This document shows, in pieces, positions 1 through 6,911 of a DNA stretch of 11,995 nt. Below the pieces are notes generated by a model that ran no database searches, was not told where the DNA came from, and worked only from the letters and a program-made list of their open reading frames with translations. How positions within the stretch are numbered: position 1 is the first letter of the stretch; every line of letters starts with the position of its first letter. The stretch comes from an uncultured Flammeovirgaceae bacterium (GTDB lineage Bacteria > Bacteroidota > Bacteroidia > Cytophagales > Cyclobacteriaceae), in the NCBI GenBank assembly GCA_946886805.1, contig CAMPJM010000075.1:1-11995 (forward strand). The letters run 5' to 3'. The position numbers and the translations under genes were made by a program.

Positions 1-369
1 CTGATGACATTTGCAGGAACGGACAAGCCGATGCAGTTTATCCTGATGATTACGCCTGTCGCCAAGGGAACACACATGATGAGGAAAGACGGTTTCAAAA
101 CATTTGGGGTCTTTCATCAGGATACCACCCAAAGCAAGAACTACCTGAACGCATATTTAGTCGGAGAAGACAATATTGACGATAATGGATTAGAAATGGA
201 CGGGGAAGCATCCTTTACTATTTCTTCCTTTTCTAACAAAAATATCAAAGGCACTTTTGAATTTGACATGATCAAAAACACCACCATTAAGGAGGACGGT
301 GAAGTGATATCAGGTGAAATAAAAACAATAAAAGTGACCGGTGGAAAGTTTGATGTCCCTCTTAATTAA
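1..369 (+). CDS. 3' part of a small beta-rich (DUF6252-like) protein, 5' end outside window
   Basis: The reading frame is open from base 1, so the visible ATG at 4 is probably internal and the true start, with the expected lipoprotein signal peptide, lies upstream. What is visible is about 122 residues. The C-terminus has the pattern ASFTISSFSNKNIKGTFEF, then KVTGGKFDVPL. The same order (T-I-S/T-S-F/L, x-x-G-T-F, then T-x-G-K-F at the very end) recurs in the lipoproteins at 1722-2282 and 6912-7466, so the three are paralogues. The pattern resembles the Bacteroidota lipoprotein family DUF6252; this assignment is from memory of the motif, not a search. Role unknown, probably a cell-envelope protein. 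It is followed by the OmpA-domain gene 43 bp downstream on the same strand. Confidence 0.7.
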   Translation: MMTFAGTDKPMQFILMITPVAKGTHMMRKDGFKTFGVFHQDTTQSKNYLNAYLVGEDNIDDNGLEMDGEASFTISSFSNKNIKGTFEFDMIKNTTIKEDGEVISGEIKTIKVTGGKFDVPLN

Positions 370-381
370 CAGCGGAAACCT

Positions 382-397
382 AAGGCTTCATAGCCTT
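382..397 (+). other. Small intergenic hairpin
   Basis: AAGGCT (382-387) and AGCCTT (392-397) form a perfect 6-bp stem around the loop TCAT. It lies 12 bp after the stop of the first gene and ends 15 bp before the ATG of the OmpA gene. A purine-rich A-run follows rather than a T-run on the plus strand, so it is not a typical intrinsic terminator. It could stabilise the upstream transcript or modulate readthrough. A stem this short could also occur by chance. Confidence 0.3.
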
Positions 398-412
398 CAT
401 AAACAAAAAAAT

Positions 413-1681
413 ATGAAAGATTTCAAATACACCATTGCTCTGCTAAGCATCTTTATGCTGGGCAATATTACTTTATGTCAGGCCCAAGTGTTCAAAGGCT
501 TTGGCAAAAAATTGGAAAATAAAATTGAAAAACGGATTGAACGCAAAGCCGATCGGCATGTCGATAAGGGATTGGACAAAGCCGATAAGAAGACAGATGA
601 GCCTATCGATGATGCGTTGTACAATAAGAAGTCGACGAACAAGAAAGATGACTCAAAAAAGCCAGAAAAAGCTAGAAAAGACGAAAAAGGAGAAACGGAT
701 ACCCAGCAAACCGCTGACGGTAACGGCATGGGAGAGATCGGTAAAAACTATGACTTTATACCCGGTGAGCGAACACTTTTTGAAACCAATTTTTCCGATG
801 CGGTTATAGGCAACTTTCCCCGTAATCTTGAATTCAGAGGCGGCGAATTGTCGGTCGTGTCCTACTCAGGAGGGCGCGCCATAGCCACCAGTACCAGTGG
901 CTCTGCGTTTGCCATCAAACTTCCTGAAAAGCTACCGGAAACTTTTACCATCGAATTCAAAGAATTTAATTCGGAATTTTCAAACAATATGAGAGTGGAA
1001 GTGGTCGATGCTAATTTTAAACCGGTAGGTCAACAGTTTATTTTGCTAGACGGATATTCCGATCGCACAGGTGTCGGCGCCTATAAACGGGAAGATATTA
1101 CTTCTTTAACTAATGCGGATATTATTAATAATGAAATGACTCCTATACGCGTGATGGTGGATGGGTCGTATGTAAAGATGTATGTAGGAACAGAGCGGGT
1201 AGCGAATATACCGAATGCCAATTTGGGTCGTTCAAACACGATACTTTTTAATTTTACGGGTGTACGGGGTAAGCCGATTTACGTGACCGATATCCGTATT
1301 GCCGCCGGTGGGCGCAGTCTCTATCAGGCACTGGAAGAAACTGGGCGGGTGGCTATTCATGACATTCAATTCGCTACAGGAAAGGCGGACATCCTTCCAG
1401 AATCTTCGGAGACCATCGGGAATGTGGCCAAATTACTTCAAGATCATCCTGATCTGAAGTTGCTAATAGAAGGCCATACTGACAATACGGGTGACTTTCA
1501 GAAAAACATGCAACTGTCTAACGATCGCGCTGTGGCGGTCAAAACCTATCTCATCGAGAATTTCAATATTGATGAAGGCCGCCTCGAGACCATGGGACTG
1601 GGACAATCACGTCCAACGGACACAAATGATACCGCAGAAGGCAAGGCAAAGAATCGACGGGTCGAAATTGTAAAACTATAA
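413..1681 (+). CDS. OmpA-family C-terminal domain outer-membrane/periplasmic protein
   Basis: 422 residues with the start at 413. This start is preferred over the upstream in-frame ATG at 341, because 341 would overlap the preceding gene and put about 24 odd residues before a clear signal peptide (MKDFKYTIALLSIFMLG..., likely cleaved near residue 24, CQA/Q). Residues 26-110 are highly charged and Lys/Asp/Glu-rich (repeated K-x-x-K-x-D), a probable extended or helical linker. Residues about 112-300 look like an all-beta jelly-roll, lectin-like domain. Residues 315-422 are an OmpA-like peptidoglycan-binding domain with EGHTDNTG (353-360), LSNDRA (368-373) and the terminal NRRVEI. The residues expected to bind diaminopimelate, Asp357 and Arg372, are present. 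It probably tethers an envelope complex or binds an outer ligand while anchored to peptidoglycan. No beta-barrel domain is visible. It sits among lipoprotein genes on the same strand. Confidence 0.88.
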   Translation: MKDFKYTIALLSIFMLGNITLCQAQVFKGFGKKLENKIEKRIERKADRHVDKGLDKADKKTDEPIDDALYNKKSTNKKDDSKKPEKARKDEKGETDTQQTADGNGMGEIGKNYDFIPGERTLFETNFSDAVIGNFPRNLEFRGGELSVVSYSGGRAIATSTSGSAFAIKLPEKLPETFTIEFKEFNSEFSNNMRVEVVDANFKPVGQQFILLDGYSDRTGVGAYKREDITSLTNADIINNEMTPIRVMVDGSYVKMYVGTERVANIPNANLGRSNTILFNFTGVRGKPIYVTDIRIAAGGRSLYQALEETGRVAIHDIQFATGKADILPESSETIGNVAKLLQDHPDLKLLIEGHTDNTGDFQKNMQLSNDRAVAVKTYLIENFNIDEGRLETMGLGQSRPTDTNDTAEGKAKNRRVEIVKL

Positions 1682-1721
1682 ATTAAGCGTACCCATCATC
1701 AATCGTTAAAAAGATAAAAAA

Positions 1722-2282
1722 ATGAAATACATAAAAACAATAAGCCGGTATAGCAATAGCTTTCTGTTAGGGATCATCATCTCATTTTCTTTGCTTTCCT
1801 GCTCGGACAAGAAAGAAGAAGAACCCAAAGCAGAAAATTTTGCGACTGCCCATGTTACTATTGGCAATGGGATCGAGTTCGATTTTGAAGGGGATAATGC
1901 AACAGGCATCAGCGCCTCTGAAACTAAATTAGGTATTGGATTTTTAGACACTAAAAATGGCAATTATATCTATTTGGCTGTACAAGCTCCGAATGGATTG
2001 AAAGAAGCAAGCTATTCTTTGCAAGTGAAGGAGGCCATAGAAGATGGTGTTACGGCCTATTTAACGTTAGACCCTGATAAAGAACTTTTTCCGGAAAGTT
2101 TCGATACCAAAAGAGATCTAGACGGTGATTTCTGGAACGATGGAACAGGCAGCATTACCATTACTTCTTTAAAGGGCAATTGGGTAGAGGGTACGTTCTC
2201 AGCCGTAGCCTATAGTGAATCTGGAGATGAAGCCCGTATAACGGATGGGAAATTTAAAGCGGAAGTAAAGTATAAATTTTAA
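1722..2282 (+). CDS. Small lipoprotein, DUF6252-like, second paralogue
   Basis: 186 residues. A type II signal peptide ends in a lipobox, FSLLSC, with the lipidated Cys at 27. The next residues, SDKKEEEP, form an acidic/charged stretch like the lipoprotein export signal that sends Bacteroidota lipoproteins to the cell surface. The mature part is beta-rich and ends with GSITITSLKGNWVEGTFSA (143-161) and ITDGKF (173-178). This closing signature is shared with the proteins at 1-369 and 6912-7466. It starts 40 bp after the OmpA gene and is likely co-transcribed with it. No catalytic motif is seen and the function is unknown. The family name rests on motif memory; the lipoprotein call is firm. Confidence 0.82.
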   Translation: MKYIKTISRYSNSFLLGIIISFSLLSCSDKKEEEPKAENFATAHVTIGNGIEFDFEGDNATGISASETKLGIGFLDTKNGNYIYLAVQAPNGLKEASYSLQVKEAIEDGVTAYLTLDPDKELFPESFDTKRDLDGDFWNDGTGSITITSLKGNWVEGTFSAVAYSESGDEARITDGKFKAEVKYKF

Positions 2283-2315
2283 TCGAGTATAAAAGCAACT
2301 TTAATGGTCAATATA

Positions 2316-2345
2316 CGGCAGTTACATGCCGGTAAAACGGCGTGT
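2316..2345 (+). other. Two mutually exclusive hairpins in the 223-bp gap after the lipoprotein gene
   Basis: CGGCA (2316-2320) can pair with TGCCG (2327-2331) around GTTACA. ACATGCCG (2324-2331) can instead pair with CGGCGTGT (2338-2345) around GTAAAA, giving 8 pairs including one G-U. Both need the same TGCCG strand, so only one can form at a time. They begin 34 bp after the stop at 2282. There is no T-run afterwards. The rest of the gap (2346-2505) has no convincing gene and is visibly richer in G+C than the surrounding A-rich leaders. A termination or attenuation role is inference only. Confidence 0.3.
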
Positions 2346-2505
2346 CGATGTCGACATTCTTGACTGACGAAAGTCGAACTGCAGCAACGTATTCCATTGT
2401 TGTGGTCAAATTTCCGGTGGATAATCGGGTATGCAGCGGGCGGCAAAACACAACTACACAACTGCCTGCTGAGTGATTTTTAAATAAAAACAAGTTTTAA
2501 AAGTT

Positions 2506-3783
2506 ATGAAAACAATACTAAGTAAATATACAAGCGCACTGCTTTGCAGTATGTTGGTTCTTTTTTCGTGCTCCAAAGACGACGGAGCGGATCCAGGCCC
2601 AGATCCGGTAAAGAAAGCAGCGTTGGTACTTACCACTTCTGCCACAGAAATTACCGTAGCGCAGACGGTAACTTTTGAAGTTACATCCGATGAAAAAGCC
2701 ATAGATGCCGATATTTACGTCGACAATACCAAAATAAGCGGTGCTACTCACACTTTTGAGGTAACAGGCACCTATACAGCCGTAGCAAAAAAAGAAGGCT
2801 ATACCGACAGCAAAGAGGTTGAGATTGTCGTAATGGCAGAAAAAAAGAAAGTAGCAACAGCGACTTTTACAAAAATGAATACAGCAACTTATCCCACCAC
2901 TTTTATAGGGAACTATTACGACCGTATAAGCATAATGAATGAACACATTTATGTAATGGAAAAGGAAAGCCAGAAATTTAGGAGGTACAGCCTAAAAGCT
3001 GATTTATGGGAGGATTTAGCTAATGGAAGTTCCTTATACAGCGGTATAGCCGGCTATTTAACACACCATAAAGGAGCAAACAATGAAGACGTGCTGGTTT
3101 ATCTTGGCGGAGGTCAAGGTAAACTTAATATATATTATCCTTCCGAATATCCGGATGCGACTTTAAAAGACTCCTGGATATCGGAAAGTGTTATGTTAGA
3201 TGATGAACGTGGTGAACGAGGAGCAGCGTCGGACGGAGAACACATATATTTTATGGGGAATGGACGTTACGAAAATCTCTCTCTTCAGATAGACCGTTAT
3301 GTCCCCGCCCATGATTTATGGGAAGAAAGAATAGGGTACCTTCCTGAACGTATGGGTCGATATACACAGGCGGTATCCGCAGATAAAAAACTATTTATCG
3401 CAGGAAACAATACCGAAAGAGAACTTGTATTTATCGTTTACGACTTACAGACACAAACCACAGAATACAAGCCGGCACCTATAGATATATACTCAGTCGG
3501 CAGCACCACCAGCGAAAACAACACCATGGTGGTCTATCAGGACTATTTACTTTATATGCTGCCCAATAAGCAAAGTGCAGCAACATCGGTAATTCTTTAT
3601 GTTTATGACCTCAAAAATGAGCAATGGCTGGAAAACTTTATCGAAATCAAAACGGACTTATTCAGTAGCTCGTCCGATAATGCAAGCCTGTTGCTTTCTT
3701 CTTCAGGAAAAATATATGCAGCAGGTACCAGAGCCGGGGACTTTGTGCTATACGAGGTGGATTTTAAGGTTACGGAACAATAA
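2506..3783 (+). CDS. Surface lipoprotein: Ig-like domain plus kelch-like beta-propeller
   Basis: 425 residues. The signal peptide ends in a lipobox, VLFSC, with Cys22 followed by SKDDGADPGPDP, an acidic surface-export tail and a Pro-rich spacer. Residues 36-109 form an Ig/PKD-like beta-sandwich (ALVLTTSATEI ... THTFEVTGTYTAVAKKEGY). This domain is about 64% identical by hand count (47 of 74) to residues 43-116 of the lipoprotein at 4812-6098. Residues about 125-420 carry six kelch-like units: a hydrophobic strand such as HIYVM, HIYFMGNG, KLFIAGN, YLLYML or KIYAAG, usually followed by a Y-D-L-x-x-x-x-W-type strand (YSLKADLWEDL, YVPAHDLWEE, YDLKNEQWLEN). This suggests a six-bladed propeller for binding a ligand or protein at the cell surface. 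No catalytic residues are recognised. The start follows an A/T-rich leader without a Shine-Dalgarno site. Confidence 0.82.
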   Translation: MKTILSKYTSALLCSMLVLFSCSKDDGADPGPDPVKKAALVLTTSATEITVAQTVTFEVTSDEKAIDADIYVDNTKISGATHTFEVTGTYTAVAKKEGYTDSKEVEIVVMAEKKKVATATFTKMNTATYPTTFIGNYYDRISIMNEHIYVMEKESQKFRRYSLKADLWEDLANGSSLYSGIAGYLTHHKGANNEDVLVYLGGGQGKLNIYYPSEYPDATLKDSWISESVMLDDERGERGAASDGEHIYFMGNGRYENLSLQIDRYVPAHDLWEERIGYLPERMGRYTQAVSADKKLFIAGNNTERELVFIVYDLQTQTTEYKPAPIDIYSVGSTTSENNTMVVYQDYLLYMLPNKQSAATSVILYVYDLKNEQWLENFIEIKTDLFSSSSDNASLLLSSSGKIYAAGTRAGDFVLYEVDFKVTEQ

Positions 3784-3795
3784 ACAGACAAAACC

Positions 3796-3991
3796 ATGAA
3801 AACACAAACCTCCCACTACTTAAAATAAGGGGGAATGTTGTTGTCCCATTGACAACGTTAATGGAAATTATGGTACAACAGCGTATGTTATGACATTGGA
3901 TGCCGACGACGTGTATGTAGGCGGATATTCGGTTAATTCTATCGGAGGTCGGCGTGTTGCCACATTTATTAAATACAGAAAAATAAGATGA
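3796..3991 (+). pseudogene. Decayed remnant of a propeller lipoprotein gene, paralogue of the gene at 4812
   Basis: Starting at ATG 3796 the DNA aligns without gaps for about 50 bases to the first codons of the lipoprotein gene at 4812 (MKTQTSHYLK against MKTQTSYYLK). The tyrosine codon 11 has become the stop TAA (3826-3828), and a second in-frame stop, TGA, follows 7 codons later. The lipobox, the Ig domain and most of the propeller are missing. From about 3857, in the same frame, the sequence resumes as one propeller blade (TLDADDVYVGGYSVNSIGG ... ATFIKY), matching the DVYVAG ... YWKNG unit of the neighbour. The frame ends at TGA 3989-3991, overlapping the next gene's ATG. This is what a large internal deletion plus nonsense mutations would leave. 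A perfect 6-bp hairpin (GTTGTC 3840-3845 / GACAAC 3851-3856) lies close to the apparent junction. Confidence 0.8.
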
Positions 3992-4755
3992 TGATGAAAG
4001 AGAATTTTATAGCTGCATTAGCTTTGTTGTTTTTGTTTTCTTCTGCCGGCTGCTCCAATTCTTCGAGCAAGGAGGGTGCAGATGGTCAGGAGACGAGCAG
4101 TGTCGAAAGGTCTTCCGGTGAAGATGTGATCCTGGTATATCAGATTAAATATAAAGGAGAGGAAGGTTTGAAGCCGGCTGGAAGTATAAAGCTTTATTTT
4201 TCTGACGGTGCAGTCCGTTCGGAAATGGATATGCAAACACAGGGGCAGCCTATGAAGATGACCATGCTGGGCAATGCTGATAATCCCAACGAGACCCTTA
4301 TACTGAATACGGAGAAAAAGACCTACAGTAAAATGGACCTTGGTGGGATTGCAGATAATGAGACGGTAAAGAAAATGCAGGAAATGCAAAAGGATAGTTT
4401 AGTTGTTGTGGGCGAGGAACAGATCAACGGATATGCTTGTACGCAAGTCAACATGGTGACTACTGTAGAAATTCCGTCTGCTTTAGGTGGCATCATTGGA
4501 GGTGACGATAAAACCATTACGCAATATTGGATGACCAAGGATATTCCAGGCTATGAGAATTATCAACGATTGCTGGAATCGAGACCCGAATTATTTAGTG
4601 GAAGTGCTGCCGATATTTATCAATACGGTATCCCCGTGAAGCAGGTTACGCTTGAATCTGGCGAAATCAATATGATTATGGAATTAAAGTCTGTGGAACA
4701 ACAGGATATCCCGGACAGCAAATTTGAAATTCCCGACGATTATAAAGAAGCATAA
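3988..4755 (+). CDS. DUF4412-like lipoprotein
   Basis: 255 residues. Three consecutive ATG codons (3988, 3991, 3994) precede the Lys, so the exact start could be any of them. The lipobox is SSAGC with Cys22, followed by a Ser-rich and then acidic linker to about residue 45. The mature domain begins EDVILVYQIKYKG and has the alternating-strand layout of DUF4412-type proteins: a Met-rich amphipathic stretch (MDMQTQGQPMKMTML, about 80-94), then LILNTEKKTYSKMDL (104-118), a helix, and EEQINGYACTQVNM (143-156), where 'I-x-G-Y-x-C' is typical. Such domains are thought to adopt a LolA/LolB-like fold that could hold a lipid or hydrophobic ligand. No enzymatic residues are seen. The first ATG overlaps the end of the pseudogene frame. 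The DUF4412 label is a motif judgement. Confidence 0.75.
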   Translation: MMMKENFIAALALLFLFSSAGCSNSSSKEGADGQETSSVERSSGEDVILVYQIKYKGEEGLKPAGSIKLYFSDGAVRSEMDMQTQGQPMKMTMLGNADNPNETLILNTEKKTYSKMDLGGIADNETVKKMQEMQKDSLVVVGEEQINGYACTQVNMVTTVEIPSALGGIIGGDDKTITQYWMTKDIPGYENYQRLLESRPELFSGSAADIYQYGIPVKQVTLESGEINMIMELKSVEQQDIPDSKFEIPDDYKEA

Positions 4756-4763
4756 CGTAAAAG

Positions 4764-4773
4764 CGGATCCGCG
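4764..4773. repeat. Short perfect palindrome
   Basis: GCGGATCCGC lies in the 56-bp gap between the lipoprotein genes at 3988 and 4812. It is G+C-rich compared with the surrounding leader, but too short and loop-less to act as a terminator. It could be a protein-binding site or chance. Confidence 0.2.
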
Positions 4774-4811
4774 TGTTGAAATCTTTTGATAATTAAAAAA
4801 CAAAAAACTAT

Positions 4812-6098
4812 ATGAAAACACAGACTTCATACTACTTAAAATACGCAGGAGTGTTACTTTGTAGCACACTCTTAATGTTTTCCTGCTCCAACGGCGACGA
4901 GTCGGGTGCAGAGCCGGATCCTGTAGATCCTATTGTTGAAAAAACAGCATTAGTGCTCGCTACATCTGCAACTGAAATTGATAAAGGCGACACAGTGACC
5001 TTTGACGTTACCGCCGATGACGAAGCTGTAGATGCAGATATCTATATCAACAATGATAAAATAAACGGTACTACCCATACTTTTGAAGAAGCGGGCACCT
5101 ATCAGGTTGTAGCTAAGAAAGAAGGTTATATAGACAGCGAAGCCGTCGATATAATATCATATCAGGTAGATGTCTATGTAGCCGGATTTGATATAGGAGG
5201 CGCTGTCTATTGGAAAAATGGAACGATCGTACCCCTGTCCGAGGGAAAAAAATCGGGACCGAGAGCAAACGGTATCGTCGTAGATAACGGAGATGTATAT
5301 GTAAGTGGGGTCGACAACGATGGGGTCGGTAACCTTGCTGTTTACTGGAAGAATGGCACACGGGTCACGATGGAGACTTCCAGTGAATATCCAATGGCAT
5401 ATGGACGATCCATTGCCGTGGATAATGGCAATGTGTACGTAGCCGGGGAACAAAGCGCCCTACTACCGACAGGTGGTTATTATTCCGAGACCACATACTG
5501 GAAGAATGGTGAGCCTGTAAATTTAGGCGATAATGGGCGGGCGGTTGAAATAGTCGTCAAGGATGGAGACGTTTATATGATCGCACTCGAGTCTGATTAC
5601 CCAAGGAAGATAGCCAATTACTGGAAAAACGATGCGCAAAGTGAACTTAACGGTGGAGATTATTTGCTACCCACCGCAATGACCGTGGAAAATAGCGATG
5701 TTTATATAACTGGAAGTAAAATTTTCTCGAACAATGGAAGTCTGGGTACTGGCACTGCGATATACTGGAAAAATGGTACGCTCGTCACGCTTACTGAGCG
5801 AACATACCCCACCGATATAGCCATAGATAACGGTGATGTTTATATATCAGCAACGGATTTCAATTCAAGTCGTAACGCAGCTAAGTACTGGAAAAATGAT
5901 GAAGTTGTATTCTTGACCGATGGAAAGCAAATATCTGCAGAAACAACCTCCATAGCCGTTAACAACGGAGATGTTTATGTAGCTGGATCATACGATCATG
6001 ACCCTGTATATTGGAAAAATGGCACGCTCATTACACTTGAAGGAGTTAATGCAGAAGCGTCTGAAATCTTAGTGGTTCGTTCGTTAGGGGAAAACTAA
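4812..6098 (+). CDS. Surface lipoprotein: Ig-like domain plus seven-repeat YWKNG beta-propeller
   Basis: 428 residues. The signal peptide ends in a lipobox, LMFSC, with Cys25, followed by SNGDESGAEPDPVDP, an acidic and Pro-rich surface-export tail. Residues 43-116 form an Ig/PKD-like domain closely similar to that of the lipoprotein at 2506. Residues 119-428 contain seven copies of a two-strand unit: (D/N)VY(V/I/M) at residues 120, 161, 207, 253, 296, 342 and 387, then YWKN at 133, 178, 229, 270, 318, 359 and 400. Seven copies at 41-51-residue spacing fit a seven-bladed beta-propeller, the tail (SEILVV) being placed to close the ring. The unit DNGDVYVAG ... YWKNGTxVTL is well conserved, while the residues between the two strands vary, as in a binding surface with fixed scaffold. 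No catalytic motif is recognised. A broken paralogue lies upstream at 3796-3991. Confidence 0.85.
   Translation: MKTQTSYYLKYAGVLLCSTLLMFSCSNGDESGAEPDPVDPIVEKTALVLATSATEIDKGDTVTFDVTADDEAVDADIYINNDKINGTTHTFEEAGTYQVVAKKEGYIDSEAVDIISYQVDVYVAGFDIGGAVYWKNGTIVPLSEGKKSGPRANGIVVDNGDVYVSGVDNDGVGNLAVYWKNGTRVTMETSSEYPMAYGRSIAVDNGNVYVAGEQSALLPTGGYYSETTYWKNGEPVNLGDNGRAVEIVVKDGDVYMIALESDYPRKIANYWKNDAQSELNGGDYLLPTAMTVENSDVYITGSKIFSNNGSLGTGTAIYWKNGTLVTLTERTYPTDIAIDNGDVYISATDFNSSRNAAKYWKNDEVVFLTDGKQISAETTSIAVNNGDVYVAGSYDHDPVYWKNGTLITLEGVNAEASEILVVRSLGEN
5169..6038 (+). repeat. Seven internal coding repeats (propeller blades)
   Basis: Within the gene at 4812-6098 the DNA encoding 'DVYV' and 'YWKNG' recurs seven times, for example TACTGGAAAAATGG-type segments and GGAGATGTTTATGTA-type segments. 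Spacing between YWKN motifs is 45, 51, 41, 48, 41 and 41 codons. Third-position differences between copies show that the repeats are old and diverged, not recent tandem expansions. Confidence 0.8.
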
Positions 6099-6125
6099 AG
6101 GAATTAAAAAATAGAAACTAATCCG

Positions 6126-6839
6126 ATGAAAAAGATACTATACCTATTGTTCAGTGCCGGCATCATGTCGGCCTGTTCCGGCACAGGCGAAACGTCAGCG
6201 GAATCGCCCGACGCTGTCGGTCAATGCCTTGCGGCAAAAGATTATAACTACGAAGAGCTGTTGACCAAAGCCGACATCGCCAAGCATGTTAGCATCGATG
6301 AATCGTCGTACAAGGAAGATATCTCCTCAACCAAAGGCAAATACGGCTCCTGTGTCTATACCTGGGAGAGCGACCGCCCAGAAAAAGAAATAACATCGAA
6401 GGTAACCGGTTCGGTCTTCAAGCGCCCCGACAAGAACCAAGTGACGATAAAGATGTTGGATTTTTATGAGGATAGCGATCTGAAACTTTATGAACAGGAT
6501 GCTGCAATTGATTTATTTGACCAGAGCTATAAAAAACTAAGTCAGGCAGAACATGATGAATTATTGGCAAACATGAAGAAAAAACTTGCCAATAATCCGG
6601 ACGGTTTTGAAAAAGCCAAAAAAATGATGGATGCCCGTTTGAAATTCACCTACGAACTTGTCGCCGACCTGGGTGATCGGGCATACTGGAAATGGAATGA
6701 TGATTATGGTATCGAGCTGGTTGTCCTTGCCGGATCGGCAAGGTTCACAATACTAAGCAAAACCACCGGAGAACCAGAGACATCCCTCGATCATGCGGTA
6801 CAATTTGCCGAGGAGGTGTTGACGAAATGTGAGGGATAA
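6126..6839 (+). CDS. Lipoprotein of unknown family
   Basis: 237 residues, 27 bp after the propeller lipoprotein gene and probably co-transcribed with it. The short signal peptide (MKKILYLLFSAGIM) ends in SAC with Cys17 as the lipidation site. The following SGTGETSAESPD is a Ser/Gly/acidic linker. The mature part has Cys34, Cys76 and Cys235, so one disulfide pair is possible. It is alpha/beta: YGSCVYTWES near 73-82, a helical charged stretch about 120-175 (KKLSQAEHDELLANMKKK), then ELVADLGDRAYWKWNDDYG (177-195) and a strand pair, ELVVLAGSARFTILSK. The 'LGD-x-A-Y-W ... V-x-x-G-x-x-x-F-T-I' ending resembles small periplasmic solute or ligand-binding lipoproteins, but I do not recognise the family. 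It is a real gene: long, in-phase and with a good signal peptide. Confidence 0.78.
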   Translation: MKKILYLLFSAGIMSACSGTGETSAESPDAVGQCLAAKDYNYEELLTKADIAKHVSIDESSYKEDISSTKGKYGSCVYTWESDRPEKEITSKVTGSVFKRPDKNQVTIKMLDFYEDSDLKLYEQDAAIDLFDQSYKKLSQAEHDELLANMKKKLANNPDGFEKAKKMMDARLKFTYELVADLGDRAYWKWNDDYGIELVVLAGSARFTILSKTTGEPETSLDHAVQFAEEVLTKCEG

Positions 6840-6911
6840 AAATGCGGAATACGATATATTAAATTGCAAATGTTGAAATTTTAATATTTAAATACCTAAA
6901 AGTAGAAAACG

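Noticed and set aside
341..412. Upstream in-frame ATG at 341 as the start of the OmpA gene
   Set aside because: It would overlap the end of the preceding gene and place about 24 unrelated residues before a complete signal peptide that starts at 413.
2348..2476. 42-codon plus-strand frame in the gap between two lipoprotein genes
   Set aside because: No signal peptide, no recognisable motif and unremarkable composition; it lies in a stretch with RNA-like hairpins.
2279..2493. Two overlapping minus-strand frames of about 60 codons in the same gap
   Set aside because: Their translations are Cys- and His-rich without protein-like pattern, and each overlaps the other.
3988..3996. Translational coupling of the DUF4412-like gene to the pseudogene frame (ATGA overlap)
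   Set aside because: The upstream frame has two early stops and no evidence of translation, so the overlap is probably accidental.
5169..6038. CRISPR-like or tandem DNA repeat in the 4812 gene
   Set aside because: The periodicity is a coding repeat in one open frame with diverged third positions; unit lengths vary by multiples of three.
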